Shown here piece after piece: positions 8,415 to 16,904 of a stretch of 37,587 nucleotides of DNA (within the stretch, counting starts at the first letter, position 1; the number at the start of each line of letters is the position of its first letter). The translations under genes were made by a program, and so were the position numbers. The stretch is from CAYMEV01 sp964431655 [NCBI: uncultured bacterium]. Lineage in GTDB: Bacteria; CAYMEV01. The stretch is from contig CAYSKJ010000011.1 in NCBI GenBank assembly GCA_964431655.1, forward strand, positions 1-37,587, in the 5' to 3' direction. The notes beneath the pieces are model-generated. The model worked only from the letters and a program-made list of their open reading frames with translations. It had not been told where the DNA came from and ran no database searches.

Positions 8415-9338
8415 TTATTCAGTGCTGTCTTCTGGACCGCTGTTATCAGCGTTCTCTTCTTCAACCTTGCGTTCCCCTTTCTTTATGCTGAGACTGCCTA
8501 TTATTTCAGCTCCTTTTTTTAGTATAAGATCTCCCTCCATAATCTCAACATCCCCTTTTATCGAGCTTGATCTATACAGGGTGAGATCCCCCTTCTGAAT
8601 TGAGACGTCACCTTTGACCTTTCCCAGAACATCCATTTTCACCTCACCTGCACTCACATCTCCGGACACGAGCCCGGTAATTCTCAGATTCCCCTTGCCA
8701 AGACTCATATCGCCTGAAAGATTGCCAAGTATTTTTATATTACCTGATTCATTTGATATGCTGCCGTTGATCTTCCCCATTACAGAAATCTGGTTTTCCT
8801 GTTCTGCGGATATATCGCCGGACAGCTTGCCCATAACCTCTGCCGAACACCCTGACAGGGTAATGTCCCCTTCCTGTTTACCGAAAACCTTAAGGCTTGA
8901 ATCCTTGAGGTGCAGGCTTCCATCAAGCTTGCCAAGAATAATAATGTCCTCGCCTGTCAGATCCAGGTCCCCTTTATAGTATGAAAATATGATAGTTGTT
9001 TTCTTGCCGTTTATTTCCTTGGTTATTATTGACTGGGTGATATTCCTGATATGCCTTTCAACCTTGTCCAGAACCTCATTTGTTGTATTTTTGATATTCT
9101 TTCCTATTTTGTAGGCAAGGTCATCAATACCAGTCTGCTCAAGAACATCCTGGGAGGTATCATATAATTTTTTCCCAATCCGGTCAAACTGCTTCAACAG
9201 GGATTCAAAGTCGATGGTCTTGTAGCCTGATTCTCTCCTGCTTGCATCCTGCAATTCCTCCAGAAGCTCCCCGGCTTCCTCCTTTGATATTTTCCCCTTT
9301 TCCAGCAATTCCAGGATTTTTTCCCTGACTTTATTCAT
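8415..9338 (-). CDS. bactofilin/YvlB-like polymer-forming protein
   Basis: The 307-residue protein opens with a short charged helical hairpin (MNKVREKILELLEKGKISKE, then EAGELLEEL), the SHOCT-like module seen at the N terminus of YvlB/LiaX-type proteins. A helical linker follows, and then from about residue 125 a beta-solenoid made of repeats of roughly 17 residues with the pattern V-x-G-x-[VIL]-x-G-[DS]-[IV]-S (for example VMGKLSGDIS, ILGNLSGDMS, VLGKVKGDVS). Such solenoids polymerise in bactofilins and serve as envelope-stress sensors in YvlB relatives. The tail is acidic (EENADNSGPEDSTE). A strong AGGAGGG site lies 6 bases before the ATG. It follows the PP2C gene after 118 bases and ends the pspA cluster; a role in cell shape or membrane stress is inferred. 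Confidence 0.75.
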   Translation of the reverse strand: MNKVREKILELLEKGKISKEEAGELLEELQDASRRESGYKTIDFESLLKQFDRIGKKLYDTSQDVLEQTGIDDLAYKIGKNIKNTTNEVLDKVERHIRNITQSIITKEINGKKTTIIFSYYKGDLDLTGEDIIILGKLDGSLHLKDSSLKVFGKQEGDITLSGCSAEVMGKLSGDISAEQENQISVMGKINGSISNESGNIKILGNLSGDMSLGKGNLRITGLVSGDVSAGEVKMDVLGKVKGDVSIQKGDLTLYRSSSIKGDVEIMEGDLILKKGAEIIGSLSIKKGERKVEEENADNSGPEDSTE

Positions 9339-9456
9339 TTCAAACCCTCCTTATGGAATGATAAAATTCCTTCCTATGTGTATATACTCTGAAAAAGGAG
9401 CTCTTGTTGCAATTAATTTTCTGAGGGGACAGGGCAATAATGAGATAATCTTTAGC

Positions 9457-10224
9457 CTATCGGGGCTTGATAATAACGGAGGTAATATTATCATCACCTC
9501 CCCTTTTTTTTGCAAGAATAAGCAGTTGTTCACTCAGCTTTGCCAGATCATCTGAATTATTCAGCGATATGTCCATTATCTCACTGTCGGTGAGCATATT
9601 TGTAAGCCCGTCGGTAGCCATTATAAAAAGGTCATCCTGTTTAATATCGGTTTCAAATATATCCACCTGAAGCTCTTCATAGATACCTATTGCCCTTGTA
9701 ATAATGTTTTTATAAGGGCTGATCCTGGCTTCCTCCCTGTTCATCTTACCGCTCTTAATCTGCTCATTGGTGAAGGAATGATCATCGGAAATCTGCCTGA
9801 TCTCTGAATCTCTGATGAGATAGAGTCTGCTGTCTCCAACATTTGCAATATGCGCCCGGTTATTGTTCATATCAGCAAGAAGTGCAACAACCGTTGTACC
9901 CATCCGCTCAAGGGAAGGATCGGATTTAATTATGCTCAGTATCCTTTTATTGCCGAGCTTTACTCCGACCTGCAGAACATTGCTTAGATAGCTCTTTGTG
10001 TCGTCATAGTCATAGGGCCATGTAATATCATCGCCATCCAGAACTGAAAGCACGAATTCTTCGACGCTTATGGCTGCAAGCTTACTGGCGACATCGCCTG
10101 CCTTGTGGCCTCCCATGCCGTCAGCAACAATGAAAAGGCCGTGAGACTGATTTATTATATAATAATCTTCATTTATTTGCCTTACAAGGCCTACATCAGA
10201 TAATCCAAAAACGTCAAGTTCCAA
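9457..10224 (-). CDS. PP2C-family serine/threonine protein phosphatase
   Basis: This is a metal-dependent protein phosphatase of 255 residues, essentially just the catalytic domain. All the metal-binding motifs are present in order: INEDYY, VADGMGGHKAGD, IANVGDSRLYLI, SDDHSFT, ATDGLTNML and GGDDNIT. These coordinate two Mn/Mg ions in the PppA/Stp1 group of bacterial enzymes, which reverse phosphorylation by Hanks-type kinases. No such kinase is in the window. The start is TTG at 10224, with AGG about 8 bases upstream and no ATG nearby. It lies 9 bases after the serine hydrolase gene and is in the same operon. The target may be a regulator of the neighbouring envelope genes, but that is inference. 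Confidence 0.92.
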   Translation of the reverse strand: MELDVFGLSDVGLVRQINEDYYIINQSHGLFIVADGMGGHKAGDVASKLAAISVEEFVLSVLDGDDITWPYDYDDTKSYLSNVLQVGVKLGNKRILSIIKSDPSLERMGTTVVALLADMNNNRAHIANVGDSRLYLIRDSEIRQISDDHSFTNEQIKSGKMNREEARISPYKNIITRAIGIYEELQVDIFETDIKQDDLFIMATDGLTNMLTDSEIMDISLNNSDDLAKLSEQLLILAKKRGGDDNITSVIIKPR

Positions 10225-10233
10225 TAATATTAC

Positions 10234-11451
10234 CTATACCCTTTTAGTAGCAATATTGTCGTAAATTATGCTGTGCAGTTCCCCTCTGACCTCATCAAAA
10301 TCCAGGGATTTATCAACCTTGGGATGTATCCTGTTAGTAAGAAACACACAATAAACATCGTTTTTATCGTCTATCCAGATACTTGTACCGGTAAATCCCG
10401 TGTGCCCGAAGCAGCTTTTACTGAGTTTTCCTCTAAGGACATTCATTGTATCACCGAGCATCATGCCCAGACCCCATGATTTTGGGAATTTCGGCGTCAT
10501 ATTCTGTTTCATCAGCCTGACTACAATGGGGCTTATATACCTTTTGCCTGCATATATACCCTCATTCAACATCATTTCTGAAAAATAAGCCAGGTCCCTT
10601 GGTGTGCTGAATAGACCGGAATTACCGCTGTAACCGTCAAGGCAAAAGCAGTTATGATCATGCACATCGCCATTTATCAGCTCTTTTCTGAAGTCTTTGT
10701 ATTCAGAGCTCTCTGGAAATCTTTCAGCCATGGATTTTTCATAGCAGTTTCCAAGCTCGGTAGGGACCGTATGAAGGGAAGGCGAGCTTATCCTGGGATT
10801 AAATGTGCTTAAGTTCATGTTTAGAGGCTCCAGTATATTCTTTTTTGAAAAATCATCGAGCTTCTTTTCAGTGATAATCTTAACTATCTCGCCTAGGAGA
10901 ATATACCCAAGACAGCTGTATTTCTGATCAGTATTCGGTACAAAATCCAGGTCAAGGGAATATATTTGTTTTATCATTTTGTCATGGGATTTTTCAAACA
11001 AATAAAGGGGGTACCAATCAGGAAGTCCTGATGTATGTGTCAGCAGATTCTGTATGGTAGCCTTGTTTTTATGCTTTCCTGTAAACTCTGGCAGAAATTT
11101 GCTTACAGGGTTATCCAGTCTAAGCCTCCCCCTCTCCATAAGAATCATTATTGAAACTGCTGTAACCACAAACTTGGTAACCGATGCCAGATCGAATAGA
11201 TCGTTTTCTTCCAGGGGTTCCCGGGAAGGGTACACCTGTTTGTTTCCAAGAAATCCCTCGGCTACAATACCGCCTCTTCCTCCAACACTATAAGCAGCAC
11301 AGGGAAATATGGACTTATCAATACAATCCGCCAAAAAATCCTCTATCCTGTCCTTAATTTCTTTCTTAAAACCGAGTTCTTCAGCAGTTTTAAGTTTTAA
11401 TGAAACCTTTTTCCTGGGAGGCCTCTTCTTTTTGGAGGTTCTGTATGCCAT
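10234..11451 (-). CDS. serine hydrolase, class C beta-lactamase/PBP-like (S12 type)
   Basis: The 405-residue product belongs to the beta-lactamase/D-Ala-D-Ala peptidase superfamily. The SxxK motif is SVTK with nucleophile S90 and K93. The second motif is YSC (178-180) where YxN is usual, and the third is HTG in CFGHTGFTGTS near residue 350. No signal peptide is seen; instead the N terminus is very basic (KKKRPPRKK), so the protein is probably cytoplasmic or uses another route. Family members include esterases, amidases and peptidoglycan peptidases; true beta-lactamase activity is unlikely without a signal. The ATG has AAGGA upstream. It sits between era and the PP2C gene. Confidence 0.85.
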   Translation of the reverse strand: MAYRTSKKKRPPRKKVSLKLKTAEELGFKKEIKDRIEDFLADCIDKSIFPCAAYSVGGRGGIVAEGFLGNKQVYPSREPLEENDLFDLASVTKFVVTAVSIMILMERGRLRLDNPVSKFLPEFTGKHKNKATIQNLLTHTSGLPDWYPLYLFEKSHDKMIKQIYSLDLDFVPNTDQKYSCLGYILLGEIVKIITEKKLDDFSKKNILEPLNMNLSTFNPRISSPSLHTVPTELGNCYEKSMAERFPESSEYKDFRKELINGDVHDHNCFCLDGYSGNSGLFSTPRDLAYFSEMMLNEGIYAGKRYISPIVVRLMKQNMTPKFPKSWGLGMMLGDTMNVLRGKLSKSCFGHTGFTGTSIWIDDKNDVYCVFLTNRIHPKVDKSLDFDEVRGELHSIIYDNIATKRV

Positions 11452-11508
11452 AAACCATATCCTTCCTGCAACCTGATTTTATTTGAGCAATTCTAATTAC
11501 TTATGTTC

Positions 11509-12414
11509 TCATGTCAATAAAATATCTTTTTCATAATGAAGGGCATTACTGATAAAACGGCTGTCATTGCGCCATTTCTCCTTCGTCCTGACACTTATGC
11601 CGAGAAAAACCCTTTTGTTGAGAATTGATTCAATATCTTTCCTGGATTTTGTGCCGATATTTTTCATAAATTCCCCGCCTTTTCCTATAAGTATAGCTTT
11701 CTCGCTGTCCTTTTCAACCCAGACGACAAACTGCATGAAATACATTTGCTTGTCCTCGTTGTAGTCAATTGCATCTGCAGTAACCATGATCTTATGGGGC
11801 ATCTCCTGTTTAAGCGCATAAAAGAGCTTTTCCCTAACTATCTCAGAAAAAATGAAATAATCGTCCCTGTCTGTCTTCTGACCTGGAGGATAATAGAAGG
11901 GACCATAGGGGAGAACACCTATAATGCTTTTTGTCAGCTCTTCAAGACCCTGTTTCCTTAAGGCGGATATCTTCAAGCTGTCAACAAAGCTGTATAAACT
12001 ACCATAGTAGCTCATTACATCATCAGCAGTGTTTTTGAGTATATCTGTCTTGTTTACAGCCAGAATTACCGGTAATTTAGTGCAGGAACCGAGTAATTTG
12101 AGGATAGTTTCATTTTCCTTGTCTATTGATGAAACCATAAAAACAGCTGTGTCGACATCCAGTAGAATATTTGAAATCATTTTATTTAATTCCCTGTTGA
12201 ATTTATATTTCTGCCTGTGATAACCCGGTGAATCCACAAAGACAATCTGAGCAGTTTTCGTTGTCAAAATACCTCTTATAAGGTTTCTTGTTGTCTGGGG
12301 AACCCTGCTTATAATGGATATCTTTTTGCCGACAAGGGCATTAACCAGAGTTGATTTCCCCACATTCGGCAAACCTATTACAGCTGTAAATCCGCTTTTT
12401 TTACTAGTTTTCAT
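11509..12414 (-). CDS. era: GTPase Era
   Basis: Era is the essential GTPase that binds the 3' end of 16S rRNA and helps mature the 30S subunit. The 301-residue protein has G1 GLPNVGKST, the effector region SRVPQTTRN, G3 DSPGYH, G4 NKTD and G5 SALRK, followed by a KH domain with LIGKGGEFMKNIG, where the GxxG-type loop binds RNA. Length and layout are typical for the family. The ATG has a strong GGGAGG site and the first 11 bases overlap the preceding helicase-C3-like gene. In many genomes era travels with ybeY, rnc or recO, so the company of pspA-like and envelope genes here is not the common one. Confidence 0.97.
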   Translation of the reverse strand: MKTSKKSGFTAVIGLPNVGKSTLVNALVGKKISIISRVPQTTRNLIRGILTTKTAQIVFVDSPGYHRQKYKFNRELNKMISNILLDVDTAVFMVSSIDKENETILKLLGSCTKLPVILAVNKTDILKNTADDVMSYYGSLYSFVDSLKISALRKQGLEELTKSIIGVLPYGPFYYPPGQKTDRDDYFIFSEIVREKLFYALKQEMPHKIMVTADAIDYNEDKQMYFMQFVVWVEKDSEKAILIGKGGEFMKNIGTKSRKDIESILNKRVFLGISVRTKEKWRNDSRFISNALHYEKDILLT

Positions 12415-13792
12415 ATACCTCCCTTATAACCTTGTAAACCCTTTTCAGATTATAAAAATATGTCCTTGCATTTTCCATGTCATTATCTTCAATACAAGAC
12501 AGTAGCTCTCTCAGGGACAGTATCTCATTCTTGCTGAGATTTATAATATTTTCTTCCTCATCCATTACCTGGCTTATTTTTTCAATAAAATTAATATCAT
12601 TTCTTTCCAGTTTGTGTTTAAACATGCTGAAATGGATTATTGGAACAAAAGCATAGTTGGAATTAAGCTTCTTAATTTCTGTTTTGTCAATGCCCCTGAT
12701 GAGAAATATCCTGTCCATCAGAAGGCTGGAACTTGAATGCACCAGCACGCCATTAGAAATCTTGATATCTTCAACAGCCATATTCCAGTCTGTGATAAGA
12801 TGATTAAGAGTATCAGGAAATGAAGCGCATAGCTGCTTTAAAACCCTGGAAAGTGAAATTTCGGCACAGGATAATATTGGTGAATTTTCTCCGATTATAC
12901 CGTATTTATGGGCTGAAATATATTTATGCCTGTCCAGCCTGGCAGTTATTAGCCTGTCAAGATTGATAAGCTCTGAAACTGCAAATACACAAAACTTTGA
13001 AAAATTTTCTGCCTTCTGATCCAGCATTATCTCAAGGTCATTATTTATTACAGCAAGGGTTTTACCCTTTTCGGAAGGGTATTCATCCCCGCAGATAACA
13101 CCTTTTATCTCACTGCCCGGACTGGCCAATCCATTGTTTAGATCTGCCAGGCCCAGAAGATAAAAGAAATTTATAATTTCATACTCTATATTATGGTATT
13201 CTATCCTGTCAATAAGCTCATCAGTAACTAAAACTTTTCGCTTGTTAACAACTATGTTCCATGTATCCTTGTATTCCCTTATAAAGATAATATCCCCTGA
13301 ATGCACCCTTAGATGCTCCATCAGCTCTGAGACACTAAAGCCCTTTTCCTGGTTATGCTTGAATATGTAATCCTGGATGATGCTCCTGTACCTTTTATAA
13401 TCTGCCTTAAGACCGTATCTTCGTATTGATGTCCCCCTGGGAACTTCAATGTTATTAAGAATAAAACCCTCCTTATACATGTTTAAAATAATTTGAAAAA
13501 TCTCTTTTTGTGAGGATTTTATTAATCTCTCAGCCTTCCTGTAAATTATCATGTTTGATTCAAATATCCTGAGGTATTCAAACACTGCATTTATAACAGA
13601 TACCAGGTTATTTACCGATAACTCTTCAAGGTTTGATAAAAAGCTGTTTTTGTATCTCTTTACAAGGTCTTTATTGCTTAAAAGCCTGTGATACCTGGTA
13701 AAAAAAGCAAGTTCTTCACCCAGGGCATATAACATTACATTGATAAAATTCGAAAAGGATAAATTATCTTTTATTAGCTGATTTTCTATCAA
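12404..13792 (-). CDS. unknown protein with a Helicase_C_3 (XPB/Ssl2 N-terminal)-like domain
   Basis: The 462-residue protein is not clearly assignable. Residues 1-245 look like two or more helical/winged-helix modules. About 245-375 resembles the Helicase_C_3 fold found at the N terminus of XPB/Ssl2-type helicases: a first strand LAVINNDLEIML, a helix with NLDRLITARLDR, the stretch FPDTLNHLITDWN and then a strand pair with IKISNGVLV. There is no Walker A or DEAD motif, so it is not a helicase itself. The start is TTG with a poor binding site, 5 bases after the pspA-like stop. The end overlaps era by 11 bases. The assignment is by eye only, and the function within this operon is unknown. Confidence 0.5.
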   Translation of the reverse strand: MIENQLIKDNLSFSNFINVMLYALGEELAFFTRYHRLLSNKDLVKRYKNSFLSNLEELSVNNLVSVINAVFEYLRIFESNMIIYRKAERLIKSSQKEIFQIILNMYKEGFILNNIEVPRGTSIRRYGLKADYKRYRSIIQDYIFKHNQEKGFSVSELMEHLRVHSGDIIFIREYKDTWNIVVNKRKVLVTDELIDRIEYHNIEYEIINFFYLLGLADLNNGLASPGSEIKGVICGDEYPSEKGKTLAVINNDLEIMLDQKAENFSKFCVFAVSELINLDRLITARLDRHKYISAHKYGIIGENSPILSCAEISLSRVLKQLCASFPDTLNHLITDWNMAVEDIKISNGVLVHSSSSLLMDRIFLIRGIDKTEIKKLNSNYAFVPIIHFSMFKHKLERNDINFIEKISQVMDEEENIINLSKNEILSLRELLSCIEDNDMENARTYFYNLKRVYKVIREVYEN

Positions 13793-13797
13793 AATAA

Positions 13798-14568
13798 CTA
13801 TTCTTTTGTCGGGTCTATTTCCTCAGGCAATTTTTCCTTTTCGCTGATATCCTGCTTTTCTGAATCCTTGCCGGATACCTGTTTTATAAGTTCATCAAAT
13901 TCACTGGAGATCTCATCCCTTTTTGTAAGCTGTTCAAGCTTTTCATCGAGCTTTTCACCCTCTGAAAGAGCAAGTTCATCGAATGCTTTAAGGGTCTCGC
14001 TCTCATCCATTACTCTCTCCATTCCTTTGTCAAATACACTCATAGCTGAATCAATATCAAGTTTGCTGGATATTTCACTTACTTCTCTTTTGCTCTTGTT
14101 CAGTTCATCAAGCACCCTGGCATGCTTAAGCTGTCTTGCCCTATCTTCAACCTGCTTAGCGCTGTTTTCAAAAAGGGCTTTAGCTTCTTCCGACTGTTTA
14201 TTTGCCTGTTCATAGGCATTCCTGAATAATTCAACCCTTTTTTCGCACTCTTTACGGAGCTGGAGTGCCCTTTTAGCCAGATTTTCATTTTCAATCCTTT
14301 CTCTTTCTTCTTTTGCTTCCAGGCTTTGTTTTGCAGCTGTCAGCGCTTGCTGGGTAAGGCGTTCATACCGCTGTTTTTCCTCTTCGTATTTTCTCTCAGC
14401 CTTTTTTTCAAAGGCAATTGCCCTGGCGACCGATTCTTTATATTTTCCCAGGTTCTGGTGTATTTCCCTCAATGCAAGTTCCATGCTTGAGATTGTCACC
14501 TGCTTTTCAGCTCCCGACAGGATTTTATTGAAAAATGACTTAATTAGATTTATAAGCCTCTTAAACAT
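13798..14568 (-). CDS. PspA/IM30 (Vipp1)-family membrane-protecting protein
   Basis: This is a 256-residue, almost wholly helical protein. It begins with an amphipathic helix (MFKRLINLIKSFFNKILSGA) that would bind stressed membrane, followed by the long coiled-coil hairpin typical of ESCRT-III-like PspA/Vipp1 proteins, including the ALREIHQNLGKYKESVARA region where the family has a conserved L-R-E/D motif. The tail is an acidic extension (SEKQDISEKEKLPEEIDPTK). Such proteins polymerise into rings and rods that seal or remodel the inner membrane. No psp regulators or PspB/C partners are adjacent. It is first in the minus cluster leading to era, phosphatase and bactofilin-like genes; GAGGG lies 7 bases before the ATG. 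Confidence 0.85.
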   Translation of the reverse strand: MFKRLINLIKSFFNKILSGAEKQVTISSMELALREIHQNLGKYKESVARAIAFEKKAERKYEEEKQRYERLTQQALTAAKQSLEAKEERERIENENLAKRALQLRKECEKRVELFRNAYEQANKQSEEAKALFENSAKQVEDRARQLKHARVLDELNKSKREVSEISSKLDIDSAMSVFDKGMERVMDESETLKAFDELALSEGEKLDEKLEQLTKRDEISSEFDELIKQVSGKDSEKQDISEKEKLPEEIDPTKE

Positions 14569-14617
14569 TCAGGTACCCTCCTTTTGTAATACATGGTTTT
14601 ATAAAATCAAGTAACTA

Positions 14618-14645
14618 ATTATATTACTTTTTTCCCTAAAAGCAA
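14618..14645 (-). promoter_or_regulatory. promoter of the pspA-like cluster
   Basis: On the minus strand TTGCTT (14645-14640), a 16-base spacer and TATAAT (14623-14618) stand about 50 bases before the pspA-like ATG. An 11-base element ATTTCTTGAAC lies just upstream at 14652-14662. Confidence 0.55.
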
Positions 14646-14694
14646 ATATTAATTTCTTGAACTGGCTGTTTACTTATAACCGCATATTCTTTTC

Positions 14695-14723
14695 TTTACA
14701 ATTCACAATGATATTGCTATATT
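14695..14723 (+). promoter_or_regulatory. promoter of the GH57-GT5-like operon
   Basis: TTTACA (14695-14700), a 17-base spacer and TATATT (14718-14723) predict a start near 14730 and a 45-base leader. A second copy of ATTTCTTGAAC (14742-14752) lies in that leader. Confidence 0.5.
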
Positions 14724-14774
14724 ACCTATGAAATACCATTGATTTCTTGAACATTTATGAAAAGGTAGGATACC

Positions 14775-16883
14775 ATGAGTCACGACAGCATCCTGGTCGC
14801 TTTTCTCTGGCATATGCATCAGCCCCTGTATATTGACCCCTTTGATGGTGAAATACTGCTTCCTTTTGTAAGGCTCCATGCTGTAAAAGATTATTACGAA
14901 ATGCTTATGATATCAAACAGCTTTGACGAGCTATTCATTAACTATAATCTTGTCCCTTCATTGTTGGACCAGATCTTATTATACTCCGGTAAAAAGAGGG
15001 AAACCAATGAAAAATGGCTAAAACTGACCGTCAGGAATCCTTCGGAAATGTCCCAGGCTGAAAAGCTTTTTATTATAAATAATTTTTTTCTTGGTAATCC
15101 GGAACATATGATCCAAACACTGCCTTATTTCAATACACTTTATCATAAAGCACTGAGAACAACGAAAAGTTCCAGGGATTCCAGTACAATAGTCAATTCC
15201 TTTAATGATCAGGAACTGCTCGATATCCAGGTACTGCACTCAATAAGCTGGCTGGGAGAATACAGCAGGAAAAATAATTCTGAGCTTAATGAACTCATAA
15301 AAAAGGAAAAAAACTACAATGAAGGTGATAAGCAATTCATTATTGATTTTCAGTTCAGCATAATGGAATCTCTGATCGATCACTACCGGGAAGCCGAAAA
15401 GCTGGGAAAGATAGAAATATCAACAACTCCTTATTATCATCCCATATTGCCACTACTTATAAACTCGGATTCCGGAAAAATATCCTCTGATAAGCCTTTG
15501 CCTGCCAGGGCTTTCCGTTTCCCCAAGGATGCTGAATACCAGATCATAAAGGCTAAAGAACGAATGTCTCAGCTTTTTAATAAGGAATCATGGGGTTTCT
15601 GGCCGTCGGAGGGGAGTCTTTCAGACGAAACCCTGGATATATTTGCAAGGCATGATATTAATTGGGTTGCCACCGACGAAGGAAACCTGTATAAATCAAA
15701 ATACAGCATTGAAAACAAGTACTTTTGCCCTTATTTATTTGAATCAAAACACACCAGGCATGTGCCCATCTTCTTCAGGAACCACTATTTATCGGATAAA
15801 ATAGGTTTTGTCTACAGCAGATGGGATGCTTCCTCCGCCGTAGATGATATGATTTCCCACATAAAAAAGGTATCACAGCTTTCAAAGCATAAAAATCCGG
15901 TTATCCCCATCATCCTCGACGGCGAAAATTGCTGGGAGTATTATAAGATGAACGGTTACATGTTCCTAAATGAGCTTTACAGCCGTTTATGCCGTGAAAA
16001 AAACATCAGAACCATTACCTTCAGCAGTTACCTTGCTAGCTTTCAGCGTGAGGACTATAAGATTTTCAGTCTGAACCCGGGCTCATGGATCAATGACAAT
16101 TTTGATATCTGGATCGGAAATCATGAGGAGAACAAAGCCTGGGACTACCTCAGGGAAGCCAGGGAAATAACATCTCCGGAAAATCCCGGTTACGATAACA
16201 TTCTCATCGCAGAAGGAAGCGACTGGTTCTGGTGGTATGGCGACCAGCACCAAACAAGCTATTCAAAGATTTTCGACAGACTTTTCCGTAGAAACCTGCA
16301 GAAGTTTTACTCTGAAAATAATACGGAATCCCCTTCCTCATTAAATAAACCCATTAAGAGAAAGACCAGCTACAGATTATACCAGCAGCCTAAAATCCTG
16401 ATAGACCCAATAATTGACGGGAAAATCACTAATTTCTACGAGTGGCTGAATGCCGGCTTTATAAATGTCAGTGATGATTTTGGCCTGGGTTCACTGCACC
16501 AGAGAAATATCATGATAAACAAGATTTTTTACGGGTTTAACAAGAACAGGGCATTCCTCATGGCGGTATTCAGCAACGATTTCAGCAATGAGATTGAGAA
16601 AATCAGGCTCAACCTTATTCTTGAAGAAGATCAGGTGTGCAGTTTAGCATTTGAAAAAAACAGAGCGGTCCTACAATCAAAAGCTCGATGTGATATAGTT
16701 TTTGCTTATGAAGACATACTTGAACTCTCAATACCCATAAGGCTTAACCAGGAGTATTTTACTTTCAGACTTTCTGTAGAAGAAAAAGATTCAGGTTCAG
16801 TTTTGGAAAACTACCCCATCGAAGGTTTTTATAAAATAAAGATACCAAGTTTTGTTGATTATGCCGATTTCTGGTATGTATAA
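14775..16883 (+). CDS. glycoside hydrolase family 57 protein (amylopullulanase-like)
   Basis: GH57 enzymes hydrolyse or transfer alpha-glucans by a retaining mechanism. The 702-residue protein shows the five family regions: LWHMHQPLY near the start, EISTTPYYHPILPLL (about 214-228), WPSEGS with the nucleophile E279, LDGENCWEYY with the acid/base D382, and the aromatic segment DWFWWYG. The C-terminal part from about 540 is a beta-domain with the IDGKITNFYEWLNAG signature found in amylopullulanase-type members. There is no signal peptide, so it acts inside the cell on storage glucan or maltodextrin. The ATG has AGGA at 5 bases. It is followed after 21 bases by a GT5-like gene, forming a two-gene unit with a dedicated promoter. 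Confidence 0.93.
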   Translation: MSHDSILVAFLWHMHQPLYIDPFDGEILLPFVRLHAVKDYYEMLMISNSFDELFINYNLVPSLLDQILLYSGKKRETNEKWLKLTVRNPSEMSQAEKLFIINNFFLGNPEHMIQTLPYFNTLYHKALRTTKSSRDSSTIVNSFNDQELLDIQVLHSISWLGEYSRKNNSELNELIKKEKNYNEGDKQFIIDFQFSIMESLIDHYREAEKLGKIEISTTPYYHPILPLLINSDSGKISSDKPLPARAFRFPKDAEYQIIKAKERMSQLFNKESWGFWPSEGSLSDETLDIFARHDINWVATDEGNLYKSKYSIENKYFCPYLFESKHTRHVPIFFRNHYLSDKIGFVYSRWDASSAVDDMISHIKKVSQLSKHKNPVIPIILDGENCWEYYKMNGYMFLNELYSRLCREKNIRTITFSSYLASFQREDYKIFSLNPGSWINDNFDIWIGNHEENKAWDYLREAREITSPENPGYDNILIAEGSDWFWWYGDQHQTSYSKIFDRLFRRNLQKFYSENNTESPSSLNKPIKRKTSYRLYQQPKILIDPIIDGKITNFYEWLNAGFINVSDDFGLGSLHQRNIMINKIFYGFNKNRAFLMAVFSNDFSNEIEKIRLNLILEEDQVCSLAFEKNRAVLQSKARCDIVFAYEDILELSIPIRLNQEYFTFRLSVEEKDSGSVLENYPIEGFYKIKIPSFVDYADFWYV

Positions 16884-16904
16884 TCTCTGGATTCTGATTT
16901 TAAC

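Noticed and set aside
9351-9555. Two opposed short frames (60-65 codons) in and beside the gap between PP2C and bactofilin-like genes
   Set aside because: Neither has a recognisable motif; both mostly overlap the PP2C 3' end, and the gap is better read as a leader.
10234-11451. Beta-lactamase resistance gene
   Set aside because: There is no signal peptide, the second motif is YSC instead of YxN, and the operon is housekeeping; a general serine hydrolase is the safer call.
14100-14294. Minus-strand 64-codon frame inside the pspA-like gene
   Set aside because: It is a different frame of a strongly coiled-coil gene, whose biased codons open alternative frames.
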